IMG/VR virus record: IMGVR_UViG_3300020436_000038
Location: 1 to 34,190 of that record
DNA from: a virus
Reading direction: 5' to 3' (one strand)
Length of the DNA stretch: 34,190 nucleotides
Each line of letters opens with the position of its first letter. The first letter of the stretch is position 1. This document shows, piece by piece, positions 21,713 to 28,461 of the stretch. The position numbers and the translations under genes are program-made. The notes under the pieces were generated by a model. That model was given only the letters and a program-made list of their open reading frames with translations. It was not told the DNA's origin and did no database searches.

Positions 21713-22762
21713 ATGACAGATTTAATAATACCACTTCATCCACATGGAGAATCAATTATCGATGAATCTCTTACAGTGGCCAAAATAGTTGATGCTGCAC
21801 ACAAAGCAGATCAAGTCATTATTAATTTCTTAGGAGAGGCAGCGCCGGTGGAGGAATTAATTTGGTTAGGCAAAAAGTTTATTATTGTCTTGGAGACAAT
21901 TTGTAAAGAGAACAATTGGCCAAAGCATAAATTCAGATTGGTAACAGGCAACTGGATACAAGATGATAACGTATGGCCCAACATTAGAATAAAAGATCAT
22001 CTGCTAATTAATGCATTCACACATATGCAATCACAAACAATTGCTACAAATAAAAATTTTACAAGGCATTTTGGCAATTTCATTGGCGGCAGCAGTTTTT
22101 CTCGTCTTTTCATAGCCAGTCAGTTGTTCACTAAATTTGGAGATAAGACTTGTCAAACTTTTAGACGTGATCCTACTAATCCAATGCATGCATCTAAGCT
22201 CTATATTGATCAATTAATTTTTCAATTTGCTAACGAGAAACTATGGCAAAACCAATACCTAAATGATATATCCGACTTATTGGCTGCTTGCCCTATTGAA
22301 AAAGACCATGACAAGCATTTGCTGAACAAAGATCATCACGGATACGAAGAAGGAGCATGGGATAGTGAAATATTATCATGGTACAATAGTTTTTTCTGTG
22401 ATATTGTATGTAATACTTTTGTACTGGGTAAACAGTTTTGTCTGGACGAAAAAATTGGAAGGCCAATTGTTATGGGAAATCCTTTTATTGTGCTTGGACC
22501 AAAAGGCTATCTACATCATTTGAAACGCTTAGGATTCAAAACTTTTGGCACGTTCTGGAATGAATCGTATGATGATACCACCGGAGCTCAAAGATGTGTA
22601 GCTGTGATGGACCTCATAGAACAGTTATCAAAAAAAACTTTGAATCAAATTAAGGCCATGCACAATGAAATGCAACCAATCCTAGCACACAATCAACAAC
22701 GTTATCAACAAATTGACCAACAACAAATATTAAAACATTTTCCTAAGGTGGACATCTCATGA
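21713..22762 (+). CDS. Glycosyltransferase-like protein, paralog 3 of 3 (349 aa)
   Basis: The C-terminal block DEKIGRPIVMGNPFIVLGP, then HHLKRLGFKTF and WNESYDD, is shared with the genes at 6571 and 20194. The N-terminal half differs again (ADQVIINFLGEAAPVEELIW), which suggests a different acceptor. It starts a four-gene plus-strand operon, with overlapping ends throughout, that continues with two SGNH hydrolases and an amidinotransferase. The order suggests that sugar transfer, deacylation or acylation and guanidino chemistry act on one product. Confidence in glycosyl transfer is moderate. Confidence 0.7.
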   Translation: MTDLIIPLHPHGESIIDESLTVAKIVDAAHKADQVIINFLGEAAPVEELIWLGKKFIIVLETICKENNWPKHKFRLVTGNWIQDDNVWPNIRIKDHLLINAFTHMQSQTIATNKNFTRHFGNFIGGSSFSRLFIASQLFTKFGDKTCQTFRRDPTNPMHASKLYIDQLIFQFANEKLWQNQYLNDISDLLAACPIEKDHDKHLLNKDHHGYEEGAWDSEILSWYNSFFCDIVCNTFVLGKQFCLDEKIGRPIVMGNPFIVLGPKGYLHHLKRLGFKTFGTFWNESYDDTTGAQRCVAVMDLIEQLSKKTLNQIKAMHNEMQPILAHNQQRYQQIDQQQILKHFPKVDIS

Positions 22763-23400
22763 CAACGATAGGATTTTTTGGCGACAGCTTTTGTGCAAGT
22801 AATCAACCTGAGAGTTGGTGTAATATTTTACAACAGAAACTAGGATATGCTAGACCTAGATGGTTTGGCAATCCAGGCACTAGTATATGGAGTGTGTTCA
22901 TGCAATTTAACAAACTAATAGAACAGAATAGGGTTCCAGATCTTTCTATATTTTGTTGGACAGAACCTTACAGATTATATCATCCAAACTTAATATTAAG
23001 TGCCAACACAATTCCTTTGGAAGGAGTAGATCCAAAAATTTATAATGCACTTGATGAATATTGGAAACATCTGCACAACTATGATAAGGACGAGTTGTGT
23101 TATGAATATGCCTTGAAATACTACGATCAAAATGTTTTATCAAAAGTAAAAAAACAAATTGTACAGATGTGGAGTTTTCGTCCATTTGAAACTGCTGGTA
23201 AAGATGCAGGAATACAATTACAATCAGGCCTCTTTATTGATGAAAGCATTTTGTCTTTTAGTAAAACACACTCAGAAGACAAGAGTTGGATGGCAAGTGG
23301 TGCTGTCAACAAATGCGATCGAGGCATCAATCATATGACCGTTGAACAAAATCAGCAGTGGGCAGACAAAGTTTATGAAAAAATTAAAAATGAATTGTAA
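22759..23400 (+). CDS. SGNH/GDSL-type hydrolase (213 aa)
   Basis: The nucleophile block is TTIGFFGDSFCASNQ (Gly8-Asp9-Ser10). GNPGTSIWSVF is the likely glycine block, and a late DRGINHMTVEQNQQWADKV contains the catalytic His region, where the family expects D-x-x-H. SGNH enzymes are esterases or acyltransferases, often of sugar acetyl groups. It overlaps the glycosyltransferase-like gene by four bases (ATGA) and the next SGNH gene by 26 bases. The 213-residue length fits a single domain. It has no signal peptide, so it acts in the cytoplasm. Confidence 0.82.
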   Translation: MTTIGFFGDSFCASNQPESWCNILQQKLGYARPRWFGNPGTSIWSVFMQFNKLIEQNRVPDLSIFCWTEPYRLYHPNLILSANTIPLEGVDPKIYNALDEYWKHLHNYDKDELCYEYALKYYDQNVLSKVKKQIVQMWSFRPFETAGKDAGIQLQSGLFIDESILSFSKTHSEDKSWMASGAVNKCDRGINHMTVEQNQQWADKVYEKIKNEL

Positions 23401-24052
23401 AATTGCAATTTTTGGAGACAGTTGGGCATGTGGTGTATGGGACAACATAAAAGACGAATATAGAATTAGCCATCTTGGAATAAATCATTTTCTTTTTGCT
23501 AACAATTATCATGCTACTAATTTTGCCAGACCAGGATCTTGTAACAGTGAAAATATTAATACCTTAGAAAAATATCACAATGATTTTGATATAAAAATTT
23601 TTATTGTTACAGAACCATTTAGAGATTTTTATCATAACAACGCTCAGTATAACAATAATAAAACATTCAAACACAACTGCGAAAGCTTGATTGATAAACA
23701 GCTGAAGCAACTGCAACTGTTGTGCGGGTCATCAACAATGATTGTGGGAGGCCTACATATTGTAAACACAGACTACGAATTTTTTCATTGTGTAAATTGG
23801 TGCACACTGATAAGACCTAATATTAGTTGGCCAAAATACTATGCAGATCCAGGACAGCTAGGACAAAAATTAAAACAAAACGAAATAGTAATACCAGATC
23901 TCGTAGACACCGCACATGATCAAGAAGCATACGACAAATATTTTGAACATTTGGCTAAAGACAAAAAACATTTTTGGCCTGATGGTAGACATCCAAACGA
24001 GCTTGGACATAAAATTTTATTTGAGGACTTACATGCAAGAATTACAAGTTAA
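23375..24052 (+). CDS. SGNH/GDSL-type hydrolase, second copy (225 aa)
   Basis: The N-terminus KIAIFGDSWACGVWD carries the GDS nucleophile (Ser16). ARPGSCNSENI is the glycine/asparagine block, and HFWPDGRHPNELGHKI carries the expected D-x-x-H near the C-terminus, which is a better match than in its neighbour. The two SGNH proteins share the GDS context but little else. The start at 23375 is one of two choices; the ATG at 23390 would shorten it by five residues. It overlaps genes on both sides (26 and 20 bases). A role in trimming or transferring acyl groups on a sugar is plausible. Confidence 0.82.
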   Translation: MKKLKMNCKIAIFGDSWACGVWDNIKDEYRISHLGINHFLFANNYHATNFARPGSCNSENINTLEKYHNDFDIKIFIVTEPFRDFYHNNAQYNNNKTFKHNCESLIDKQLKQLQLLCGSSTMIVGGLHIVNTDYEFFHCVNWCTLIRPNISWPKYYADPGQLGQKLKQNEIVIPDLVDTAHDQEAYDKYFEHLAKDKKHFWPDGRHPNELGHKILFEDLHARITS

Positions 24053-25004
24053 AGGATATGCCACATATGACAAGTTGAAAACTTGTATCGTTGGCAGGAG
24101 TTATGATAGACTGCAATTTAATCATATAAAAAATCAAAAAGTAAAAGATATTTTGTTTAGGATACTAGATGAAACAGAAGAAGACTATCTTAACTTGTGT
24201 AAGGTTCTAGATATTGCTGGAGTAGAAGTTCATAGACCTGATATCTTGAATGTTGATACCTCAGCACGGCCGGCTAATCAACCCAGAGACGACATGGCAG
24301 TAATTGGAGAAACTCTTTACGTCTGTAATAATCGACCAGAATACAAATCAATATTAGATAGGGTGCCTAACAAAATAATTGTAGAAGACTGTGAGCAGAA
24401 GAAACTAATCAGCACCAGCTTCATACACAGGCTTGGCAGTAGTTTACATTGGGGCACTAATCAACCAGGCTGGAGAGACAGTAAATTAGTAAGGAAATAT
24501 CAGGAGCAATGGACATCAGAAGGTTTTGATGTAGATGTAATGGAGCATCAAGGGCACGGTGATTGCACTTGGTGTGTGCCTAAAGAAGGGTGTATCGTTA
24601 CCTTGTTTGACATACAAAATTACAAAGATAAATTTCCCAATTGGGATATCTGTTATCTTGAAGACAAATACTGGGATCAGATGTCTCCGTTTCGTAAAGT
24701 CAAACAGAAGAATGGCGGCAAGTGGTGGGTGCCTGGCGAAGAGGACAGTGACGACTTCAGTGCCTATGTTGAGACCTATCTTAAGGATTGGGTAGGCTAT
24801 GTAGAAGAAACAGTATTTGAAGTTAACATGCTGTCAATTGATACAAATACAATATTGGTGAACAATTACAACAAGAAAGTTTTTGACTTTCTGGAGAAGC
24901 ATCATATTGCTCCAGTCATTGTGCCATTCAGACACAGATGGTTTTGGGATGGTGGCGTGCATTGTGTCACACAAGATCTATATAGAGAACGTGTGTACAG
25001 CTAG
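24033..25004 (+). CDS. Amidinotransferase-fold enzyme 2 (323 aa)
   Basis: Key blocks are RPANQPRDDMAVIG (79-92), EHQGHGDCTWCVP with His175 and Asp177, and WFWDGGVHCVTQDLYRE with the putative nucleophile Cys311. These match the His/Asp and Cys motifs of glycine amidinotransferase-like enzymes. The GGxHCVT ending is shared with the 20154-19243 protein. The first acidic catalytic block (F-D-A-A-N in enzyme 1) is less clear, and the middle is longer and Trp/Lys-rich. The ATG at 24033 has a GAGG site and lies inside the end of the SGNH gene. It may add or remove an amidino group on the product of this operon. Confidence 0.82.
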   Translation: MQELQVKGYATYDKLKTCIVGRSYDRLQFNHIKNQKVKDILFRILDETEEDYLNLCKVLDIAGVEVHRPDILNVDTSARPANQPRDDMAVIGETLYVCNNRPEYKSILDRVPNKIIVEDCEQKKLISTSFIHRLGSSLHWGTNQPGWRDSKLVRKYQEQWTSEGFDVDVMEHQGHGDCTWCVPKEGCIVTLFDIQNYKDKFPNWDICYLEDKYWDQMSPFRKVKQKNGGKWWVPGEEDSDDFSAYVETYLKDWVGYVEETVFEVNMLSIDTNTILVNNYNKKVFDFLEKHHIAPVIVPFRHRWFWDGGVHCVTQDLYRERVYS

Positions 25005-25026
25005 TTGGCTCGCTATTGGCTCGCTA
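25005..25026 (+). repeat. Tandem 11-bp direct repeat
   Basis: TTGGCTCGCTA occurs twice in perfect tandem (25005-25015 and 25016-25026) immediately after the amidinotransferase stop codon. It does not fall in a gene. It may mark a recombination or slippage event at the edge of the auxiliary island. Confidence 0.85.
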
Positions 25027-25047
25027 CTAGAATCTATTTTTGAAGTA

Positions 25048-25284
25048 TTATTTTGAATAATCAGGTAGTGGTCCGCCATACTTTTTGCCTTTGATTCTCT
25101 TACCACTGACCTTCATTGTTTTGCCGCCGACTTTTTCGTCTCGGTTACCTGTGCGTTTCATTTTGCCTTGTGATTTACAACTACTGACCCACGAAGCAGG
25201 CAGTGTGGACATAGGTTTACTACAAACACCCTTTGGTGCTGGCCCTATATTTTCATCAGTGTTGTAGATTTCAACTATCTTCAT
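25048..25284 (-). CDS. Small basic protein (78 aa)
   Basis: The protein begins MKIVEIYNTDENIGPAPKGV and becomes very basic (GKTMKVSGKRIKGKKYGGPL), ending DYSK. It has two cysteines in the middle (GVCSKP and SSCKS). I chose the ATG at 25284 rather than the one ten codons upstream, because a GTTAAATA motif lies between them and would place the transcript start near here. Nucleic-acid binding or packing is possible; no family recognised. Confidence 0.65.
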   Translation of the reverse strand: MKIVEIYNTDENIGPAPKGVCSKPMSTLPASWVSSCKSQGKMKRTGNRDEKVGGKTMKVSGKRIKGKKYGGPLPDYSK

Positions 25285-25292
25285 TGTGCTTG

Positions 25293-25300
25293 TATTTAAC
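25293..25300 (-). promoter_or_regulatory. T4-type late promoter variant (GTTAAATA)
   Basis: GTTAAATA on the minus strand is eight bases before the ATG at 25284 and argues against the longer start. Confidence 0.5.
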
Positions 25301-25433
25301 AGCGTAAAACACAAAGTTGATCTTAATGTTTGTATTAAACTGTAATAAACTGTGTGCTTTAAGGTGTCAGCATAAGCATAAGCTGTAAGTTAAGCTTAAT
25401 ATACTCTTAGTTAAGATACTTAATATTGGACAC

Positions 25434-25441
25434 AATAAATA
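25434..25441 (+). promoter_or_regulatory. T4-type late promoter (AATAAATA)
   Basis: AATAAATA is followed by CTCAT and the ATG at 25447, the usual five-base gap. The upstream TTG start is therefore less likely. Confidence 0.6.
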
Positions 25442-25446
25442 CTCAT

Positions 25447-25974
25447 ATGAAGATCAAAGAATTCATTTCTACGCCAAAAACAAATCTAGACACTACATCT
25501 AGTGGCACAATATATAGTATCTCATCTGAACCAGAGACACAAGATCTAGTGCCACAAGATCATGTGCCAGAAAAAATAATGGCAGAAACGGTTGACGGAG
25601 AAATTTTGGAGATGCCTGATCACTCGGCCATCACAGAAGGAGTCAGTCAAATTTTTAGAAGACAAAAAGGTGGAGCACCTAAAAAAGGATTTAGATGTAC
25701 CTCTGGACCAAGAAAAGGTCGTATTGTGGCCAAGCCTTCAACCTGTTTCCAAAAAACAGATCCAGTTCGTTCTGCCAAAATTAGAAAGAAAAGATTAGCC
25801 AAAGCAAAAATAGCTGGTAAGAAACTTGCTCAAACAAAAAGAACTGGAGCAGGTGCGAGAAGATTAAAAGGTATTCAAATCAAAAAAACTAAAGGCACTC
25901 AACCAAGACTGGGTGGTTCAAGAACTGGAGCAAGACCGCTTCAAAAATCCAAAGTAGTAAAACCAAAAAAATAG
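25447..25974 (+). CDS. Lysine/arginine-rich protein, possible virion or DNA-packing protein (175 aa)
   Basis: The protein begins MKIKEFISTPKTNLDTTSSG. Its first 75 residues are acidic to neutral. The C-terminal 100 residues are very basic with Gly and Ala (RKKRLAKAKIAGKKLAQTKR, then RRLKGIQIKKTKGTQPRLGG). Two cysteines occur in GFRCTSGPRKGR and PSTCFQKT. This split suggests a nucleic-acid-binding tail on a small head domain, as in phage DNA-packing or internal proteins. It is preceded by a late motif at the exact five-base spacing and is the last late-type gene before the early block. Confidence 0.75.
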   Translation: MKIKEFISTPKTNLDTTSSGTIYSISSEPETQDLVPQDHVPEKIMAETVDGEILEMPDHSAITEGVSQIFRRQKGGAPKKGFRCTSGPRKGRIVAKPSTCFQKTDPVRSAKIRKKRLAKAKIAGKKLAQTKRTGAGARRLKGIQIKKTKGTQPRLGGSRTGARPLQKSKVVKPKK

Positions 25975-26089
25975 TAGACTATATCTAGTAGTTGATCTCA
26001 TACCCAGGCACTAGATCCTGTAGGCTAAAAAGTCGCTATTTTATTGATGTTTTTAGTCGGCTTTATATATACCAAAATTTTTACCGAGG
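25975..26089. other. Intergenic stretch with two stem-loops before the early block
   Basis: No gene is seen here. ATCTAGT (25983-25989) can pair with ACTAGAT (26010-26016). CTAAAAA (26025-26031) can pair with TTTTTAG (26050-26056). The second, AT-rich hairpin could act as a weak terminator just before the first early-type promoter. Confidence 0.5.
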
Positions 26090-26117
26090 TTGACGCATAT
26101 CCAATCCATGCTAAAAT
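26090..26117 (+). promoter_or_regulatory. Early-type promoter cassette 1
   Basis: GAGGTTGACG, a 16-base spacer containing ATCCATG, and TAAAAT (26112-26117). It drives the genes at 26191 and 26471. The leader of about 70 bases is much longer than in the other five copies. Confidence 0.8.
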
Positions 26118-26122
26118 GAAAC

Positions 26123-26200
26123 ATGACTGAAAGGGAATTGATAGGAGCTCTTAGCCGAGTAGGTCATACAAAATTTACAAAGGAGTTGAAATGCAATTAG
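26123..26200 (+). CDS. Putative 25-residue leader peptide
   Basis: An ATG at 26123, five bases after the -10 box, opens a frame MTERELIGALSRVGHTKFTK plus five residues. It ends at a TAG at 26198-26200, overlapping the first ten bases of the 26191 gene in another frame and reading through its AAGGAG site. It would need leaderless initiation. Coding is unproven; see findings. Confidence 0.35.
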   Translation: MTERELIGALSRVGHTKFTKELKCN

Positions 26201-26463
26201 AAACAAGATCAGGAAAGATGGTAAAAACTTTAGACACAATCTATGATGAATTTGTGGAAGGTTATCTTCAAGGCAATTTCATAGAAGGCATCTGTAGTTG
26301 GAACGGTGACGATGCTCTTATGTCGCCATTTACATTTGGAAATAGATTCGCAGAACATTGTTCCAAGTTAGGATATGATGCCTATGACTATCAAGGTCAT
26401 ATGGCAGAGTTGATAGAGTGGTGCAGAGAACATTTAGATCATTTAGAAAGTAAATTTAGATAG
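26191..26463 (+). CDS. Small acidic protein of unknown function (90 aa)
   Basis: This acidic protein begins MQLETRSGKMVKTLDTIYDE and contains a segment rich in aromatic residues and histidine (GYDAYDYQGHMAELIEWCRE) and two conserved-looking Trp residues. An AAAGGAGTTGAA site precedes the ATG. It is the first gene of early operon 1. No domain is recognised; small acidic early phage proteins often bind host regulators, which is only a suggestion. Confidence 0.75.
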   Translation: MQLETRSGKMVKTLDTIYDEFVEGYLQGNFIEGICSWNGDDALMSPFTFGNRFAEHCSKLGYDAYDYQGHMAELIEWCREHLDHLESKFR

Positions 26464-26470
26464 GAGAAAT

Positions 26471-26710
26471 ATGACAATTATTGAAAACCACAGACATACA
26501 TTCGCGGTAGAAGACATTGGAGACTTTGATCTAGATCAAGATAGATCAATTGTGCCTAGCATTGAATGGGCATTAAGAGACGCAGATATTGAAGCCACAG
26601 TTGTTGGTGAAGAACATAGCCAAGCGGCGTTCTCAGTCTATACCAAGCATCCAAGATCAGTTGTGGCAACTGCCATAACCAAAGCTGAAATCTATTTGGA
26701 GGACGAATAA
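26471..26710 (+). CDS. Small acidic protein of unknown function (79 aa)
   Basis: This protein begins MTIIENHRHTFAVEDIGDFD and ends with a helix (AITKAEIYLEDE). A GGAGAA site lies in the seven-base gap after the upstream stop. It completes early operon 1. The fold looks alternating alpha/beta, but no family can be named. Confidence 0.7.
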   Translation: MTIIENHRHTFAVEDIGDFDLDQDRSIVPSIEWALRDADIEATVVGEEHSQAAFSVYTKHPRSVVATAITKAEIYLEDE

Positions 26711-26742
26711 AAAGCCAGTAGACATGGAAGTTTTTAGCCAGG

Positions 26743-26770
26743 TTGACGCTTTTACCATCCATGTTACAAT
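26743..26770 (+). promoter_or_regulatory. Early-type promoter cassette 2
   Basis: CAGGTTGACG, a 16-base spacer with ATCCATG, and TACAAT (26765-26770). It lies 31 bases before the ATG at 26801 and drives the operon to 27979. Confidence 0.85.
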
Positions 26771-26800
26771 GAAAACACTAACACCAACAAAGGGAGGAAA

Positions 26801-27100
26801 ATGTTAGACAAGAAAACAAAAAAACTAATCGAAGAAATCTACACTTTAGGTGGTACAGAATTGAGCCTGATTGTAGATGCTGTTAAGTTGAGAAGAAATC
26901 AACTTCATACTTTTGATGCTCAAGCATTGAGAGTTGGTGACAGAGTAACTTTCACAGGCAGACATTCAAGAATTGAAACTGGTACTGTTGAAAAGATTAA
27001 AATCAAGTATGTTCTTATTAAAACTGACAGAGGTCAGAGATGGAATGTACCTGGCAGTCATCTAACTGTTATCACAGACAAGGAGGCAGTTGATGCCTAA
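26801..27100 (+). CDS. Small protein with an SH3/KOW-like C-terminus (99 aa)
   Basis: The N-terminal half is helical (LDKKTKKLIEEIYTLGGTEL). The C-terminal half reads RVGDRVTFTGRHSRIETGTV, then KIKYVLIKTDRGQRWNVPGS, a pattern of short beta strands around G-D-R-V and a basic loop like KOW or SH3-type small barrels that bind RNA or protein. A strong AAAGGGAGG site precedes the ATG. It is the first gene of early operon 2 and overlaps the next gene by eight bases. The barrel call is from pattern only. Confidence 0.75.
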   Translation: MLDKKTKKLIEEIYTLGGTELSLIVDAVKLRRNQLHTFDAQALRVGDRVTFTGRHSRIETGTVEKIKIKYVLIKTDRGQRWNVPGSHLTVITDKEAVDA

Positions 27101-27737
27101 TTATTGTAACAATAACATTGTCATCACCGGGCCAAACTCGGTGATTGATAAGATTGAAAAGATTGCCAACGGAGACAAAGGCGATTTATTACAATATTTT
27201 TATCCAATGCCAGAAGCATTAAAAGACACAACCGCACCTCTTCCAAAGGATGCCACAAAAGAAGAAAAAGCCAAAGCCAAGGAGAACTTGAAAAAATATG
27301 GCTACGACAACTGGTACGATTGGAGAGTTGAAAATTGGGGAACCAAATGGGATATTATGGAGTTCTACAATATCAATAGAAAAGAAATTGGTGAAGATGA
27401 ATCTGAGATCTCATTGGGATTTGATACTGCCTGGGCTCCGGCTCTAGGTGCTTATGAAAAGTTCATAGATGAAAATAGTAATTGTTCCTTGAAGGCATAC
27501 TATTATGAACCTGGCTGTGATTTTATGGGCGAATGGGACAACGGCATTGATAGTTGTTTCGAGGTTGCCAAATACGGTTTGGATGATGACTTTTGGAAAC
27601 AGGGCATAGGATCAACTCTAGATGACTACTTTGGTATCACAGAATCTATGGCTCAATATCTCGAAGACACAATGATGGATGAAGAAGTCTACAAATATTC
27701 CAAAGGTGAAAAAGTCAACATAGGAGAGGATGCCTAA
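27093..27737 (+). CDS. Api92-like/YubB-type ferredoxin-fold protein (214 aa)
   Basis: The N-terminus MPNYCNNNIVITGPNSVIDK is typical of Api92-like phage and plasmid proteins, where M-P-N-[YW]-C-x-N-x-[IVL]-x-[IV]-x-G starts a ferredoxin-like domain. YDWRVENWGTKWDI (about residues 75-88) and ISLGFDTAWAPALGAYEKF (about 107-125) are also characteristic of that family. The function of these proteins is unknown; they are often found among anti-defence or early genes. The ATG at 27093 is preferred over the TTG at 27090. It overlaps the next gene by one base. Confidence 0.85.
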   Translation: MPNYCNNNIVITGPNSVIDKIEKIANGDKGDLLQYFYPMPEALKDTTAPLPKDATKEEKAKAKENLKKYGYDNWYDWRVENWGTKWDIMEFYNINRKEIGEDESEISLGFDTAWAPALGAYEKFIDENSNCSLKAYYYEPGCDFMGEWDNGIDSCFEVAKYGLDDDFWKQGIGSTLDDYFGITESMAQYLEDTMMDEEVYKYSKGEKVNIGEDA

Positions 27738-27979
27738 TGTGGACAGATGAATTGTTTGACGAGATACAGAAAGGTGACCGTGTGTGGTATGAAACGGCAC
27801 AGGGTCAGACTAGATCCGGCAAGGCCTTAATGATAGGCCCTATGGGTTGGGTGTTGGACACAGGTGGCGGAGATCCTAAAGTTGTCAATGAAGGCTACAA
27901 TTACCTGGGACATAAGCCTATGAAAGGCAGAACTCCAGACCATTTGGGACATTTTTTGAACAAATTTAAAGATGATTAG
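27737..27979 (+). CDS. Small protein with a barrel-like N-terminus (80 aa)
   Basis: The protein begins MWTDELFDEIQKGDRVWYET and continues TRSGKALMIGPMGWVLDTGG, again a G-D-R-V barrel pattern similar to the 26801 protein but shorter. The C-terminus is His/Lys/Gly-rich (NYLGHKPMKGRTPDHLGHFL). Its ATG overlaps the upstream stop (TAATG). It is the last gene of early operon 2. Function unknown. Confidence 0.75.
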   Translation: MWTDELFDEIQKGDRVWYETAQGQTRSGKALMIGPMGWVLDTGGGDPKVVNEGYNYLGHKPMKGRTPDHLGHFLNKFKDD

Positions 27980-28014
27980 GCAAAAAAGTCAATGTTTATG
28001 CGGCTTTTAGCAGG

Positions 28015-28042
28015 TTGACGGTATTACCATCCGTGCTACAAT
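28015..28042 (+). promoter_or_regulatory. Early-type promoter cassette 3
   Basis: CAGGTTGACG, a 16-base spacer with ATCCGTG, and TACAAT (28037-28042). It drives the operon 28069-29342. Confidence 0.85.
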
Positions 28043-28068
28043 GAATTATGAAACAAGGAGTTGAAAAT

Positions 28069-28461
28069 ATGTATAAAAGAGATGAACATTATTATTCAGT
28101 AATTTCTACAGAAGATCTGTATAAAGAATTGAATACAATCTACACAGGCGAAACTGACTTGGTACAGTCTTTGATGAGTCAGAAGATATCAGACGGCACT
28201 ATTACTACAAGACACGAATTGGGTGTAGCCAATGAAGAACTTTGGAGCCTAAATGATTGGCCTGAGGGTGAAGGCTTTGGCAGTTCAGACCATTATTGGT
28301 ACTTCAAAAGAATAAATGAAAGTATCGCCAGAGAGAGAAAATTCTTACAGGCAGAATCAGAATTGGTTGCAATAAACAAACTGACTGAATCTCCTAAGAA
28401 TGATGATGTTAGAAAATATATGAAAATGAACGAACAAATCGAGAAAGGGTTGGTGGCATAA
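28069..28461 (+). CDS. Unknown early protein (130 aa)
   Basis: The protein begins MYKRDEHYYSVISTEDLYKE and is mainly helical and charged (RINESIARERKFLQAESELV). The ATG at 28069 was chosen because it follows the standard CAAGGAGTTGAAAAT leader. An in-frame ATG at 28048 is only five bases from the -10 box and would be at or before +1. It is the first gene of early operon 3 and overlaps the next gene by one base. No family recognised. Confidence 0.75.
   Translation: MYKRDEHYYSVISTEDLYKELNTIYTGETDLVQSLMSQKISDGTITTRHELGVANEELWSLNDWPEGEGFGSSDHYWYFKRINESIARERKFLQAESELVAINKLTESPKNDDVRKYMKMNEQIEKGLVA

Noticed and set aside
23916-24032. Longer N-terminus for the second amidinotransferase
   Set aside because: The extra 39 codons overlap the well-supported C-terminal D-x-x-H block of the SGNH gene. 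The ATG at 24033 has a GAGG site.
25975-26089. Possible tRNA or small RNA gene before the early block
   Set aside because: Two short hairpins can be drawn, but no cloverleaf, TTCGA loop or CCA end is visible. It is listed only as an intergenic stretch with stem-loops.
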